NCBI RefSeq assembly: GCF_038002765.1
Contig: NZ_JBBODE010000001.1
Span: 682,001 to 746,000, forward strand
Length of the DNA: 64,000 bases
Reading direction: 5' to 3'
Source of the DNA: Peribacillus sp. FSL H8-0477
GTDB lineage: Bacteria > Bacillota > Bacilli > Bacillales > DSM-1321
How positions within the stretch are numbered: position 1 is the first letter of the stretch; each line of letters opens with the position of its first letter. Below the pieces are notes generated by a model, which did not search any database, was not told the origin of the DNA, and saw only the letters and a list, made by a program, of their open reading frames with translations. A program made the position numbers and the translations under genes. Shown piece by piece: positions 27,200-38,028 of this stretch.

Positions 27200-28346
27200 C
27201 GGTTCCCCCTCCTGATAACTGACCATGTTCATTGACAAAGACTACTTCACCCTGTAAATTGCCTCTTATGCCGGTACCGCCGACCAATATAGTTACAACG
27301 GATGGTGCTTGTGATTCATTAATATACGTAAGAAAAGCAATCTCTGAAAAGGGCACCCCGGAGGTAGACAGTTGAGCGAGCGCCGTTAACGATGCAGCCA
27401 GGTGCTCATTGCCTTCACGTAAATTAAGGGCAAGAGGCCTTCCCCCTTTAAACATATTGATAAATAATTCAAATGGCAGGTTTTTAGTAGTCATGTATTG
27501 ACACAGAAAGGCTGTATAAGAGATTAAGTCTTCAAACCTCGAGTGAAAACGACGACCAGAAACAGACAAATTCAAACAAATAGTTACCCCGTTATGTGTG
27601 ACAGGCTGATATTTTTTTGCCACCAGTTGCTGCATCCTTAAAGAAGCCTTCCAATGAATATGCCTAAAACTTTCATTTTCATACTGCTTAACCCCAGAAA
27701 CAGCAGATGCATCCTCTAGATACGACAACCTGCTTTGCTGGCTGCCAGGCATTAGCCTTTCTAAACGTTGAATATTGCGAATAGGTTTAATCAACGGATA
27801 CACGAGAATCTCCGTTTGCAGCGTCGGCAGTACAGGAAAGTAGATTGTACTCGTCCTAAACCAGTCATAGATAATCAATTCTACATTTTCCATTGTATAA
27901 AGTCCGCGCTTTTGAGGTCTGATTGAAAGCCGCCATTCAATAGAGTCTTTTGCCGGAATGAAGAACGGATATACCCGCCGGTCTGAAAGAACGCCGTCTC
28001 CAGATTCTATTAATACACCTTCTGTCTCAATTGTTTCATTTAATTCAAATGATAATTTCCCGCTTGGAATCGACAGTTTTGCATTATTTCGAACGCCGAT
28101 CCCGATTACAACTTCATTCCCTGGAAAAACCCGATACCGTCGATTTTCATTTAATACTTGCATGGCTTTTGTTATACGAATTGTATAATAATGAACCATA
28201 ATTGCGTATGTATAATAGATAAGAATACAAGTCATCACGACTGGGTGTTTTAAAAAAATCAGTTCCCAAACGAAGATAATGATTGTGCTCATAATCACTT
28301 TATCACTTAAGAAAAATGCCTTATCGATATGGGGGTTCCGCTTCAT
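27180..28346 (-). CDS. DUF58 domain protein
   Basis: 388 residues. Two N-terminal membrane helices (about 13-50) are followed by a beta-rich region and the DUF58 core, whose signature is visible as EDASAVSGVKQYENESFRHIHWKASLR (about 220-246). The C-terminal part has a VWA-like fold. DUF58 proteins work with MoxR ATPases. The ATG at 28346 overlaps the moxR stop as ATGA, showing translational coupling. The longer frame upstream runs inside moxR and is rejected. Confidence 0.88.
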   Translation of the reverse strand: MKRNPHIDKAFFLSDKVIMSTIIIFVWELIFLKHPVVMTCILIYYTYAIMVHYYTIRITKAMQVLNENRRYRVFPGNEVVIGIGVRNNAKLSIPSGKLSFELNETIETEGVLIESGDGVLSDRRVYPFFIPAKDSIEWRLSIRPQKRGLYTMENVELIIYDWFRTSTIYFPVLPTLQTEILVYPLIKPIRNIQRLERLMPGSQQSRLSYLEDASAVSGVKQYENESFRHIHWKASLRMQQLVAKKYQPVTHNGVTICLNLSVSGRRFHSRFEDLISYTAFLCQYMTTKNLPFELFINMFKGGRPLALNLREGNEHLAASLTALAQLSTSGVPFSEIAFLTYINESQAPSVVTILVGGTGIRGNLQGEVVFVNEHGQLSGGGTDAALSI

Positions 28347-29275
28347 CGAGAGATCTCTACCGGCACATCGACTTCTTGAAGAATTTGTTCTGCAATCTCT
28401 CTGCGGCCAGATGTCAGTGCCCCTTCCATAGTTAACGTGATTCGATGGGAGGCTACCGCTGGAAAGACGAACTGAACATCCTCCGGTATACAATAGCTAC
28501 GACCCATGTATAAAGCTTTTGCTTGTGAAGCCTTCAACAAAGCTAGTGAAGCACGAGGGCTAAGTCCAGTCTCGCAATACTTACTTGAACGTGTGGCAGC
28601 TGTTAACTGCAGAATGTAATCCTCTACAGGTTCACTCACAAGTATTCGCTTTGTTTCAACTTGTAAAACGAGTAATTCTTCCTGTGTGATACACACTGAA
28701 AGTGCATCAAGAGGTTGATGTTCACGAAACCGTCGAATGATGATTCGTTCTTCGTCCATTGAAGGGTAGCCGAGTGGAATACTCATAAAAAAACGGTCAA
28801 GTTGAGCATCTGGCAGTGGGAAGGTTCCCTGTGATTCCAACGGGTTTTGAGTAGCAATTACAATAAATGGAGAGGGCAGTTTAATCGTTTCACGATCGAG
28901 TGTTATTTGGCGCTCCTCCATTGCCTCTAATAAACTCGATTGTGTCCGCGGCAATGCACGGTTGATTTCATCAGCAAGCAAAATATTTGTGTAAACTGGT
29001 CCTAATCTTTTTTCAAAATCATTCGACTTAGGATTAAAATACTCTATGCCGGTAATATCACTTGGCAAAACATCGGGCGTGCATTGGATTCTAGTGAATT
29101 GTCCGCCCATGCTCTTAGCCAACGATTTGGCTAGCAGCGTCTTGCCTGTTCCTGGGACATCTTCAAGCAAGACATGCCCGTTACATAAGACCGATTCAAT
29201 AAGCAGCTCAATAGCTGTTTCATTACCAACAAATACTTTCTGAATGTTCTTCTTCAGCTTCTGTAAAGATTCCAT
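28343..29275 (-). CDS. MoxR-family AAA+ ATPase
   Basis: 310 residues. Walker A GTGKTLLAKSLA is at about 46-57 and Walker B in ILLADEINRALPRTQSSLLEAMEE. Sensor 1 is in VIATQNPLESQGTFPLPDAQLDRF. The C-terminal lid contains GLSPRASLALLKASQAKA. MoxR proteins act as chaperone-like ATPases in the assembly of partner proteins. It is first in a three-gene operon. ATG 29275 has GGGGTG upstream. Confidence 0.93.
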   Translation of the reverse strand: MESLQKLKKNIQKVFVGNETAIELLIESVLCNGHVLLEDVPGTGKTLLAKSLAKSMGGQFTRIQCTPDVLPSDITGIEYFNPKSNDFEKRLGPVYTNILLADEINRALPRTQSSLLEAMEERQITLDRETIKLPSPFIVIATQNPLESQGTFPLPDAQLDRFFMSIPLGYPSMDEERIIIRRFREHQPLDALSVCITQEELLVLQVETKRILVSEPVEDYILQLTAATRSSKYCETGLSPRASLALLKASQAKALYMGRSYCIPEDVQFVFPAVASHRITLTMEGALTSGRREIAEQILQEVDVPVEISR

Positions 29276-29365
29276 ATTCGCACCCCAAAATTCCAATTTT
29301 TCTACATCTTTCTATCTTCGACGTATTAAAAGGAAATTCCTGTTATATCGAGGGAATGAACGGAA

Positions 29366-29398
29366 AAACCCCCGCAGGAAATTTTCCTGCGGGGGTTT
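29366..29398 (-). terminator. Intrinsic terminator of odhAB
   Basis: A perfect 16-bp stem (AAACCCCCGCAGGAAA and its complement) just past the odhB stop. The terminal A/T pairs give the U-run. Confidence 0.92.
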
Positions 29399-29406
29399 AC
29401 AACTAT

Positions 29407-30651
29407 TTACCCTTGAAGTAACAGCTGTTCTGGATCTTCAAGTAAATCTTTAAGTGTAACAAGGAAGCCTACAGCTTCTTTTCCATCAACAATACGATGG
29501 TCGTAAGATAATGCAAGATACATCATTGGTCTGTTTTCAATAGCGTCTCCAACTGCGATTGGACGCATTTTGATTGTATGCATACCTAGAATCCCAACTT
29601 GCGGGGCATTAAGGATTGGTGTAGACAACAGAGAACCAAACGTTCCGCCATTTGTAATCGTAAATGTTCCGCCTGATAAGTCCGAGAGAGCAAGCTTATT
29701 ATTACGAGCTTTCACTGCAAGGTCAGCAATGTCTTTTTCGATTTCACCAAAGCTCTTACGATCCGCATCACGAACGACAGGAACAACAAGGCCTTCGTCA
29801 GTTGATACGGCAACACCGATATCATAGAAGTTCTTTTTATGAATTTCATTTCCATTGATTTCAGCGTTAAGCAATGGATATTTCTTTAATGCTGCAATGA
29901 CAGCTTTCGTAAAGAAAGACATAAATCCAAGTTTTGTATCATTATTTTTAATGAATGATTCTTTATGACGTTTACGCAGATCCATTACTGCTGTTAAATC
30001 AACTTCGTTAAAAGTAGTCAGCATCGCTGCTTCACTTTGTACTTGAACTAGTCGTTTAGCAATGGTCTGACGACGGCGAGACATTTTAATAATTTCAACA
30101 CGGTCATCCTGCTTAGCCGGAGCTGCTTTAGGTGCAGGTGCTTGTGGAGCTGCTGCTTTAGGTGCTGCTGGAGCTGCACTAGCTGCTTCAACATCCTGTA
30201 CGCGTACACGGCCTAAAGGATCCGTTACAGGTACCGCACTTAAATCAATCCCTTTTTCACGTGCCAGTTTACGTGCAGCTGGAGAAGCAATCACAGTTGA
30301 TGTAGATTTCTCCTCTTGCTGTACTTCTGGAGCTGGGACGCTTTGTTCAGCTTTTGGCGCTTCTTCTTTTACTTCTTCAGCTTTAGGTGCTGCTTGTGGA
30401 GTCGCAGTTCCTTTGCCGCTTTCGTCAACAATGGCAATAGATTGTCCAACTAAAACGGTATCCCCTTCTTCAGCTAATAACTCTGTTAATGTCCCCGCAT
30501 AATCAGAGATAATTTCGACATTTACCTTATCGGTTTCAAGTTCTAGAATGTATTCCCCTTTTTCAACCTGATCACCAGGCTGTTTCAACCATTGTGCGAT
30601 GGCTCCCTCTGTTATTGATTCCGCTAATTCAGGTACTTTTACTTCAGCCAT
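29407..30651 (-). CDS. odhB: 2-oxoglutarate dehydrogenase E2 (dihydrolipoyl succinyltransferase)
   Basis: 414 residues. An N-terminal lipoyl domain has the lipoylated Lys in [11 protein letters not shown] (about 43). An Ala/Pro/Glu-rich linker leads to an E1/E3-binding domain (about 120-158, [17 protein letters not shown]). A second Ala/Pro linker leads to the catalytic acyltransferase domain from about 185, with the active-site His in [12 protein letters not shown] near the C-terminus. It forms the core of the TCA-cycle complex. The start codon follows directly on the odhA stop. Confidence 0.96.
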   Translation of the reverse strand: MAEVKVPELAESITEGAIAQWLKQPGDQVEKGEYILELETDKVNVEIISDYAGTLTELLAEEGDTVLVGQSIAIVDESGKGTATPQAAPKAEEVKEEAPKAEQSVPAPEVQQEEKSTSTVIASPAARKLAREKGIDLSAVPVTDPLGRVRVQDVEAASAAPAAPKAAAPQAPAPKAAPAKQDDRVEIIKMSRRRQTIAKRLVQVQSEAAMLTTFNEVDLTAVMDLRKRHKESFIKNNDTKLGFMSFFTKAVIAALKKYPLLNAEINGNEIHKKNFYDIGVAVSTDEGLVVPVVRDADRKSFGEIEKDIADLAVKARNNKLALSDLSGGTFTITNGGTFGSLLSTPILNAPQVGILGMHTIKMRPIAVGDAIENRPMMYLALSYDHRIVDGKEAVGFLVTLKDLLEDPEQLLLQG

Positions 30652-33510
30652 TTATTTCTCCCCCTCAATAGTACGTGTCGTTGCCTTAGATAAGATACGT
30701 TGTTGTTGTTTTTTATGGACAGTTGGATCTCCCTCAGAAGGACTTGATCTTCTCTTCCTGCCAACATACGATACCTCAAGCTCTTTTGGAGCTGCAGCAT
30801 TGATACGTGGTTCTACAAAAGTCCAAGCCCCCATGTTCTTCGGCTCTTCTTGAACCCATAGAATTTCTTTAAGATTTTCATATTTTGTTAGTGCTTCTTT
30901 AATCCCATTGAATGGGAATGGGTAGATTTCTTCAATTGAAATAATCTGCAGCCATTCTTCATTCCCGTCTGAAGCTGCTTTTTCGCGTAATTCGACAGCA
31001 AGCTTACCTGTACAGAAGACGATACGTTCCACCGCTTCTGGATTTTCTCCCAGTCCGGTTGTCTCAATGAACGATTGGAATTGCCCTTCCGTAAATTCAG
31101 CAGCTTCTGAGGCCATGATTTGGTTTCTCAATAAGCTCTTCGGAGTCATCATAACAAGCGGGCGTACTTCATCCATTTCCAAAATTTTCGCTTGTCTTCT
31201 TAAAATATGGAAGTATTGTGCAGCAGAGCTAAGGTTGGCAACAGTCCAGTTGTTCTCTGCAGCCAATGATAAATACCGCTCTAAACGAGCACTTGAATGC
31301 TCAGGTCCTTGACCTTCATAGCCATGTGGCAGCAGCATGACAAGACCTGATTTTTGTCCCCATTTAGCACGGCCAGCCGCAATAAATTGGTCAAAAATCA
31401 CTTGTGCTGTATTGGCAAAATCACCAAACTGTGCTTCCCAAATAACTAAGGTTTCAGGAGCAAAGACATTGTAGCCATATTCAAATGCAAGGACCGCTGT
31501 TTCAGTCAATGGACTATTATGAACAGCAAAAGATGCCTTCACTGAATCAAGTGTGTGAAGAGGAGAATACATCTGACCATTGACACTGTCATGCAGCATG
31601 ATATTCCGCTGTGCAAAGGTACCGCGCTCCGAGTCCTGTCCGGATAAACGAATTGGCGTCCCATCTTTCAGGATTGTCGCGAAAGCTAGTGTTTCAGCGT
31701 GAGACCAATCAATTTTCCCGTTTTCTTCGAATGAATCGAGACGTCTTGAAAGAATGCGTCCTAACTTTTTGTTTACGCTAAAGCCTTCTGGCCATTCAAC
31801 AAGCTTTTTATTAATTTCGATTAAATCATCTACAGGAACAGCCGTATCAATAATAGGAAGTCCCTTTTCAATATTTTTTGGTGTAATCAACTCAGCTATA
31901 TCTTCTGGTTTATCACCTGAAACACGATCGTATGCTTTGGTTAATCTTTCATCGACCGATTCATTAAGACTCATTGTTTCTTCTTCAGTTAGGGCACCTG
32001 TTTCGATTAGGCGATTCTTGTACAACTCTTTAACCGTAAGATGCTTATGGATTTTCGCATACATTTCAGGCTGAGTAACTAAAGGCTCATCCATTTCGTT
32101 ATGTCCGAAACGACGGTATCCGATTAAGTCGATAAGGAAGTCCTTCTTAAACTTCGTCCGGTATTGATGAGCAAGTGAAACCGCAGCAAGACACGCTTCT
32201 GGATCATCAGCATTGACATGAACAATTGGAACTTCAAAGCCTTTTGCCAAATCACTTGCATATTGGGTAGAACGAGAATCTTGGCTTTCTGTCGTAAAAC
32301 CAATCATATTATTGGCAATGATATGAACCGTTCCGCCCGTTTTATATCCGCGCAGGCGGCTCATATTAAAGGTTTCGGGAACGATCCCTTCCCCTGGGAA
32401 TGCCGCATCGCCATGGATTAGAATCGCTAATGATTTTGTAATATCTTGTTCAGGGAAACCTGCTTCCGTACGTGTTTCTTGAGCTGCACGAGAATAGCCT
32501 TCCACAATCGGACCGACAACTTCTAGATGACTCGGGTTATTGGCAAGAGTCAATCTTGCTTTTTGTGTACTATCTTTCGTAATTTGTTTATCCAGCCCTA
32601 AATGATATTTAACATCACCTGTCCAGCCGTCATTGATTCCAATGGAACCCTCAGACGGAACAAGATCCTTATTCGGAGAGTGTTGGAATTCAGAAAAAAT
32701 AATTTCATATGGTTTGCCAAGGACGTGTGCAAGTACATTTAAACGCCCGCGATGCGCCATCGCTATATTGACATTTGATGTGCCATTTTGAACAGATTGT
32801 GAGATTAACTCATCAAGAATCGGTACTAACATATCGAGTCCCTCTATTGAGAATCTCTTTTGTCCGACATATGTACGATGAAGGAATTTCTCAAAGCCTT
32901 CTACTTCCATAAGTCGTTTTAATAATAAGCGTTTCTTTTCATTTTTTATCCTAGGGAACATTTTGCCTGATTCAACCATATCAAGAAGCCATTGTTTTTC
33001 TTCAAGATTATTTACATGTTGAAATTCAAAGGCAATGGTTTTTGTATAAAGCTGTTTTAAATAGACAAATGCTTGATAGCCGTCTTTTATTTCAGCTGGA
33101 GCCTCTGGACAAATAAATTCAGCCGGAATTTTTTTTAAATCGTCGGCTGTCAATCCATATCGTTCTAAATGGATAAGTACATTATCTAATGGTTCATCAT
33201 TCAGCGGATTAATCTTGGAAGCTAAATGACCGTAAGCACGAATATTTTCAGAGAATTTTACTGCAGACATAATTTTTTTCATAGACAGTTCTTCACCTTT
33301 TGGTGCAGTAGAAACTTGTGGTGAAGAAACAGGACTGTGATTTGTTTGTTCACCCTCTGGCGGCGGTCCTGATTGTGCAAAAAATTCTTTTAATTCCGGA
33401 TCAACCTCATCCGAATTTTCTTGATATAAATCGTATTGTTCCAAGACATACCCAAGGTTTGGACCAGAAAATGCTCTCCATGGGTCGTATGCAGCAGTCT
33501 TGTTGGTCAT
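30652..33510 (-). CDS. odhA: 2-oxoglutarate dehydrogenase E1
   Basis: 952 residues, close to Bacillus OdhA (about 944). It is thiamine-diphosphate dependent and decarboxylates 2-oxoglutarate. Conserved motifs are [37 protein letters not shown], the HNEMDEP region and the C-terminal [13 protein letters not shown]. The N-terminus has the short assembly tail ([21 protein letters not shown]). It is first in odhAB, with a GGGGG ribosome site and a likely promoter at 33601-33629. Confidence 0.96.
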   Translation of the reverse strand: MTNKTAAYDPWRAFSGPNLGYVLEQYDLYQENSDEVDPELKEFFAQSGPPPEGEQTNHSPVSSPQVSTAPKGEELSMKKIMSAVKFSENIRAYGHLASKINPLNDEPLDNVLIHLERYGLTADDLKKIPAEFICPEAPAEIKDGYQAFVYLKQLYTKTIAFEFQHVNNLEEKQWLLDMVESGKMFPRIKNEKKRLLLKRLMEVEGFEKFLHRTYVGQKRFSIEGLDMLVPILDELISQSVQNGTSNVNIAMAHRGRLNVLAHVLGKPYEIIFSEFQHSPNKDLVPSEGSIGINDGWTGDVKYHLGLDKQITKDSTQKARLTLANNPSHLEVVGPIVEGYSRAAQETRTEAGFPEQDITKSLAILIHGDAAFPGEGIVPETFNMSRLRGYKTGGTVHIIANNMIGFTTESQDSRSTQYASDLAKGFEVPIVHVNADDPEACLAAVSLAHQYRTKFKKDFLIDLIGYRRFGHNEMDEPLVTQPEMYAKIHKHLTVKELYKNRLIETGALTEEETMSLNESVDERLTKAYDRVSGDKPEDIAELITPKNIEKGLPIIDTAVPVDDLIEINKKLVEWPEGFSVNKKLGRILSRRLDSFEENGKIDWSHAETLAFATILKDGTPIRLSGQDSERGTFAQRNIMLHDSVNGQMYSPLHTLDSVKASFAVHNSPLTETAVLAFEYGYNVFAPETLVIWEAQFGDFANTAQVIFDQFIAAGRAKWGQKSGLVMLLPHGYEGQGPEHSSARLERYLSLAAENNWTVANLSSAAQYFHILRRQAKILEMDEVRPLVMMTPKSLLRNQIMASEAAEFTEGQFQSFIETTGLGENPEAVERIVFCTGKLAVELREKAASDGNEEWLQIISIEEIYPFPFNGIKEALTKYENLKEILWVQEEPKNMGAWTFVEPRINAAAPKELEVSYVGRKRRSSPSEGDPTVHKKQQQRILSKATTRTIEGEK

Positions 33511-33600
33511 TTTTTATTAAACCCCCAAATTTTACTTAATATTTTTACTAACCGTTTTATCCATCCCCTAATGCCCATCCTTAACTACCTTTTTTTGGTA

Positions 33601-33629
33601 AATATATATAAAAATAGTTATTATTTCAA
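33601..33629 (-). promoter_or_regulatory. Likely sigma-A promoter of odhAB
   Basis: On the minus strand TTGAAA (33624-33629), a 17-bp spacer and TATATT (33601-33606), 91 bp ahead of the ATG. Confidence 0.6.
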
Positions 33630-33649
33630 AAGATATGAATATTTAAAGG

Positions 33650-33663
33650 ATAAAACGTTTTCA
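33650..33663 (-). promoter_or_regulatory. Weak cre-like site upstream of the odhAB promoter
   Basis: TGAAAACGTTTTAT on the minus strand matches the CcpA cre core (TGNAANCGNW) but not its right end. It is 21 bp upstream of the -35. Confidence 0.3.
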
Positions 33664-33903
33664 GATGTTATATTACCATGTTTTAAAGGAAATATCCAAA
33701 GGTTAAAATGGCAAGGAAACCATAATATTATATGTGAATTCTGCTTCACGTCATTTATTATAGCGTTTACATTCCTTTTTCCTGAAATAAGCCCTGTTTT
33801 TGCAAATTATTTATTTTAACAAAAGCTCCCTTCTAGTATACAGGAGTGTTCTCTATATTTTCCAGCACTAGCTATTTTAATGCACTTTAATCCTTCTATC
33901 CTC

Positions 33904-34671
33904 CTAAAATCTCCATGCAGTTAAACTTAAATTCCCATATTGATAGCTTCTATGCAGCAGTTTTGCCTGTTTCTCCTGATGTCCTAACCCCATTGCAATG
34001 ATAAACGGAATAAAATGCTCCATAGTAGGCACTGCTAAACTAGCATATGGTGCTAGATTTTTAAAATTAAATAGTGATTCTATATCCCATTTAAGAACCT
34101 TATCTTCCAGCCATTCCTCAAATCGTATAGTCCACCCTTCTGCAACAGAAATATTATATTGAAATTGCTCCAAATTATGACTCGTACCACCGCTGCCAAT
34201 AATTAAAACATCTTCCTCTCTTAATTTGGCAAGGGTTTTCCCAATCTCATATTGATAAGACAAAGGTAACTCTGGATTTATTGATAAGGCAATTACGGGA
34301 ATGTCCGCATTTGGATACATGATTTTTAACGGTACCCATGCCCCGTGATCTAACCTGCGCGTATCATCGAGCACTGAATATATGCCAATTTTAGATAATA
34401 AAGTCATTATGTGATCGGAAAGCTCTATTTCCCCAGGTGCTGAGTATGTCATTTGATATAACTCATCAGGTCCCCCCGCAAAGTCATAAATAATACCATT
34501 TTGTCTGCAGGCAGTTACTGCCTGCTCTCCGCTCTCCCAATGTGCGCTGAAGATAAGGATTGCTGAAGGTCTTGGAAGCTGCTGTGCATAATTTTTCAAA
34601 AAATGTGTATACGGATTTTCCTCTGTAAGAAGCAGAGGTGTTCCATGGGCCAAAAACAACGAAGGTATCAT
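33904..34671 (-). CDS. DODA-type extradiol ring-cleavage dioxygenase family protein (LigB-like)
   Basis: 255 residues, resembling class III extradiol dioxygenases of the YgiD/DOPA-dioxygenase type. Probable metal or acid/base residues are the His in LFLAHGTP, the His in IFSAHWES, the His in LDHGAWVPL and the His in GSGGTSHNL. It would use Fe(II) or Zn in the cytosol. The natural substrate in Bacillus is unknown. No catabolic genes are next to it. Confidence 0.88.
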   Translation of the reverse strand: MIPSLFLAHGTPLLLTEENPYTHFLKNYAQQLPRPSAILIFSAHWESGEQAVTACRQNGIIYDFAGGPDELYQMTYSAPGEIELSDHIMTLLSKIGIYSVLDDTRRLDHGAWVPLKIMYPNADIPVIALSINPELPLSYQYEIGKTLAKLREEDVLIIGSGGTSHNLEQFQYNISVAEGWTIRFEEWLEDKVLKWDIESLFNFKNLAPYASLAVPTMEHFIPFIIAMGLGHQEKQAKLLHRSYQYGNLSLTAWRF

Positions 34672-34775
34672 GTTTCAAATCGAATCCTTTCAGTAACTGA
34701 CTATCTGTTTCTTTTACCATCACCTACTTATTATAAACATATATTTAAATTCAAACAGACTTGACGTATTATGTC

Positions 34776-35546
34776 TTACGGACTTTCCCCAAATTGAACT
34801 TTTTCTGTGTATTCATTGATGGAGTCAAATTGATATCCTTTTGCTTTAAGTCCTGTAATAATGTCCGGCAGTGCGCGAACAGTATTCTTCATACTATTAA
34901 TATCATGCAGGAGAATCACAATTTGTTCTTGATCTTTCGTACCGTTCAGAACATTTGAAACGATTGTTTGTTTACTGACAGATGGACTGTAGCCGTCTGT
35001 TGAATCAATATCCCAATCAAAATAAATGTACCCTCTTTTTTTAAGTTCAGATTTTATTGAAGCCAGCACTTCCTTTTTCGGACTGCGCTGCACTGCAAGA
35101 TTCCTTGAACCGCCTGGAAAACGAACGATTCTTGACTGCACACCATACTTTTTCAGTATATTTTCTAAAAGACCCATATCTGCAAAATACTTATCCCTAG
35201 ACCCATACACCACTTCATAATCGTGTGAGTAGGTATGTAAAGCTAATGTATGACCTCTTGCCGCCATTTCCTGATAAGCCACATCTGCGTACCCTTCCTC
35301 ATTGCCCATAACAAAGAAAGTGGCTTTAACGTGATATTTATCTAAAATATCTAAAATCGGCAAAGTATTTAATGAAGGACCATCATCAAAGGTTAAATAA
35401 GCTGTCTTCTGCCCCTTATTTTGCCAACTCTGAACAAGGGGTTGAATCTCCTCTGGAATAAACTCCTCTTGATGCTGATTAGCTGCTGCAGTATCTAGCG
35501 TAAACACAAAAAAGAAACAAAGTAGTAAAAGTAAACTTTTCTTCAT
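34776..35546 (-). CDS. Polysaccharide deacetylase (secreted or anchored)
   Basis: 256 residues. An N-terminal signal peptide or anchor (about 1-22) is followed by a NodB-homology domain with TFDDGPS (catalytic Asp and metal Asp), HTYSHDY (two metal His), RFPGGSRN and the final HDI motif (LLHDINS). It is expected to remove acetyl groups from peptidoglycan or another GlcNAc polymer outside the cell. ATG 35546 has AAAGGATGG upstream. An upstream start at 35579 is rejected for lack of an SD. Confidence 0.9.
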   Translation of the reverse strand: MKKSLLLLLCFFFVFTLDTAAANQHQEEFIPEEIQPLVQSWQNKGQKTAYLTFDDGPSLNTLPILDILDKYHVKATFFVMGNEEGYADVAYQEMAARGHTLALHTYSHDYEVVYGSRDKYFADMGLLENILKKYGVQSRIVRFPGGSRNLAVQRSPKKEVLASIKSELKKRGYIYFDWDIDSTDGYSPSVSKQTIVSNVLNGTKDQEQIVILLHDINSMKNTVRALPDIITGLKAKGYQFDSINEYTEKVQFGESP

Positions 35547-35818
35547 ATGATTGCACCATCCTTTACTACTAAGTTGCACAGCACAAAGAATCTCATACAG
35601 AAAAATTGATTGTGATGATTTGCTGACGCTCTATTGTCCGAGGAATGGTCATTTGAAATAATCACTTAAGCAAGATTCAACGCATCATACATCACGTTTT
35701 ACGTTCCCATTTGAACCCAACTGGCAGCATACATTAAATACTATTAAAATATACTATTTAAAGGAGTTTGATTAAACATTCACGAATTTATAGTGATATA
35801 TAGAGAGGAGCATCAAAT

Positions 35819-37861
35819 ATGAACCCACCAATTGCTAAAAAAATTCCTCAAACATTCGAGTTACACGAGGACATTCGTCAAGATGACTATTATTGGCTGA
35901 ATGATAAAACGAATCCTGAGGTAATCGCCTATTTAGAGGCAGAAAACAGTTATTACCATGAAGTAATGAAACCTTTAGAAAATTCCACAACAGAATTATA
36001 TGAAGCGATGGCTGCACGTATCCCCGCATCAGAGAGTCAGGTGCCCGTTCAAAGCGGCCCTTATTTTTACTACATACGTCAGGAAAAAGAACTCCAGTAC
36101 CCAATTTGCGCAAGAAAACATGCGATAAATCGCACTCAGTTAGCATCGGCCGATGAAGAAATTACATTAGATTTGAATACGCTCGCTTCTGACGACGATT
36201 ATTTAAGCACAACGGATATTCGTATCTCAAACGATCATCGCTACCTTGCCTATCTAGAAAACCGAGATGGCACAGATAGCTATACTTTATTTGTGAAAGA
36301 CTTACATACAGGTGAGTTACTTCAAGATGTTGTACCAAATGTATACATTTATAGTAGTGTTGAATGGAGTAATTGTGGAAAGTACATATATTATGTAACG
36401 TTAAACGACCTACAACGCCCGCATCAATTGTGGCGTCATGAAATTGGGACAGTTGTTACAGAAGATGTTCTATTACTAGAGGAAACAGATGTTACGTTTA
36501 ACTTACTTATTTCGAAGTCACAAAGCAGCCGCTTCATCTTTGCGACTTCAAAATCAACGACAACAACAGAAGTTCAACTAATCGATGCAGACAATCCATT
36601 AACGGCACCTCGCTTATTCAACGCTCGCCGTGAAGGTGTTGAATACGATGTTGAGCATTGGGAAAATGATTTCGTCCTCTTAACAAATGAGAACGCATTG
36701 AACTTTACTCTGCTACGTTGTCCCGTAGAGAACCTATCTGCGCGCACACCTATTGTGTCTTACAACGAAGCATATTTCCTTGAAGGCATCTATCCATTCA
36801 AGCACCAAGTTTATGTAACAGGACGTGCAAATGGATTAGAGCAAGTATGGCGTGTAGAAGAAAATGCACTCGTTCAGCTTGAGTGGGACGAAGCGATTTA
36901 TTCCGTTTCGATGATCCAAGAGCAAGATTATGAAACAACAGAAGTGCTCATTCACTATCAATCTTATACAACACCTAAAACGACAATCAGTATAGATATC
37001 GAATCTGGTGAACGACATGTACTGCAAGAAACACCTGTTACCGGTGATTATGACTGTACGCAATATGTTCAACAGCAAGTATGGGTACCTGCTGCTGATG
37101 GCGTCAATGTTCCAGTGATCCTTCATTATAAAAAAAATGCATTAGACAACGGTCCTGCGCCGCTTATTTTATCTGCTTATGGATCTTACGGCTACAGCAG
37201 CGATCCATTCTTTAGTGCCTACCGCATACCTGTGCTTGATAAAGGCGTGATTTTGGCCACTGCTCAAGTTCGAGGTGGTTCAGAACTTGGTCGATCTTGG
37301 TACTTTAACGGAAAAATGCAGCACAAGAAAAACACCTTCACAGATTTCATATCGGCTGCGGATCATTTAGTGCAAGAAGGCTTTACAACAACTGAGTTAA
37401 TTGCAGGTCGTGGCGGTAGTGCGGGAGGCTTGCTCATTGGGGCTGTTTCTAATATGGCAGGGAACTCCTTTAAAGTCCTTGTCCCAGAAGTACCCTTCGT
37501 TGATATGATGACAACTATGCTAGACGAAACCATTCCATTAACAACGAGTGAATGGGATGAATGGGGGAATCCAAAAAATCGTGAAGATTATACCTATATG
37601 CGCTCATACAGTCCATACGATAATGTGGAAGCAAAATTATATCCGCATATGTATGTAACAACTGGCTTAAACGACCCGCGCGTTGGTTATTGGGAACCCG
37701 CGAAATGGGTTGCACGCCTACGCGAACTGAAAAAAGACGACCATACATTAGTTCTAAAAACAAACATGGGCGCAGGGCACTTCGGCGCATCCGGCCGCTT
37801 TAATCAACTGCGTGAGCTAGCAGAAGTCTACTCTTTTATTTTTAGCAAACTAGGCGTTTAA
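35819..37861 (+). CDS. ptrB: Prolyl oligopeptidase family serine peptidase (oligopeptidase B-like)
   Basis: 680 residues, an S9A peptidase. An N-terminal beta-propeller (about 70-400) precedes an alpha/beta hydrolase domain. The nucleophile Ser is in GRGGSAGGLL, the acid Asp in TGLNDPRVGYWEP and the His in GAGHFGASGR. Residues typical of oligopeptidase B (Glu at the S1 pocket, PEVPFVDMMTTMLD) are visible, suggesting cleavage after Arg or Lys in short peptides. No signal peptide, so it is cytosolic. It has GAGAGGAG upstream and is a single gene. Confidence 0.93.
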   Translation: MNPPIAKKIPQTFELHEDIRQDDYYWLNDKTNPEVIAYLEAENSYYHEVMKPLENSTTELYEAMAARIPASESQVPVQSGPYFYYIRQEKELQYPICARKHAINRTQLASADEEITLDLNTLASDDDYLSTTDIRISNDHRYLAYLENRDGTDSYTLFVKDLHTGELLQDVVPNVYIYSSVEWSNCGKYIYYVTLNDLQRPHQLWRHEIGTVVTEDVLLLEETDVTFNLLISKSQSSRFIFATSKSTTTTEVQLIDADNPLTAPRLFNARREGVEYDVEHWENDFVLLTNENALNFTLLRCPVENLSARTPIVSYNEAYFLEGIYPFKHQVYVTGRANGLEQVWRVEENALVQLEWDEAIYSVSMIQEQDYETTEVLIHYQSYTTPKTTISIDIESGERHVLQETPVTGDYDCTQYVQQQVWVPAADGVNVPVILHYKKNALDNGPAPLILSAYGSYGYSSDPFFSAYRIPVLDKGVILATAQVRGGSELGRSWYFNGKMQHKKNTFTDFISAADHLVQEGFTTTELIAGRGGSAGGLLIGAVSNMAGNSFKVLVPEVPFVDMMTTMLDETIPLTTSEWDEWGNPKNREDYTYMRSYSPYDNVEAKLYPHMYVTTGLNDPRVGYWEPAKWVARLRELKKDDHTLVLKTNMGAGHFGASGRFNQLRELAEVYSFIFSKLGV

Positions 37862-37876
37862 GTGAACAAATCATCT

Positions 37877-37936
37877 AACTCAAAAAAGGAGGTAATCAGA
37901 TGGAGTTTTCTCCATGATTACCTCCTTTTTTGAGTT
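37877..37936. terminator. Very long terminator hairpin between ptrB and degV
   Basis: A 60-base structure: a 22-bp perfect outer stem (AACTCAAAAAAGGAGG onward), a 2-base bulge, a 5-bp inner stem and a TTTT loop. The genes on the two sides converge on it. Confidence 0.85.
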
Positions 37937-38028
37937 ATAAAAACCCCTGCCAAGCAAAAGCATTTCATTGCGCGGAGCCGCGGCAGCTATTAAATAAGTT
38001 TATATGTCCCAAGATGTTTTTTTCAAAG

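Larger units (their letters stand above)
33511..33903. other. 393-bp intergenic region upstream of odhA
   Basis: This AT-rich stretch holds the odhA leader, a good promoter and a cre-like box. The open frames crossing it on the plus strand start inside odhA antisense and have no ribosome site. I see no RNA gene. Confidence 0.6.

Noticed and set aside
27180-28493. Longer N-terminus for the DUF58 protein
   Set aside because: The first 49 codons run inside moxR, have low-complexity Ser/Arg content and no SD. ATG 28346 overlaps the moxR stop as ATGA.
33436-33819. Plus-strand 127-codon ORF upstream of odhA
   Set aside because: It begins antisense inside odhA, has no SD and covers the odhA leader and promoter.
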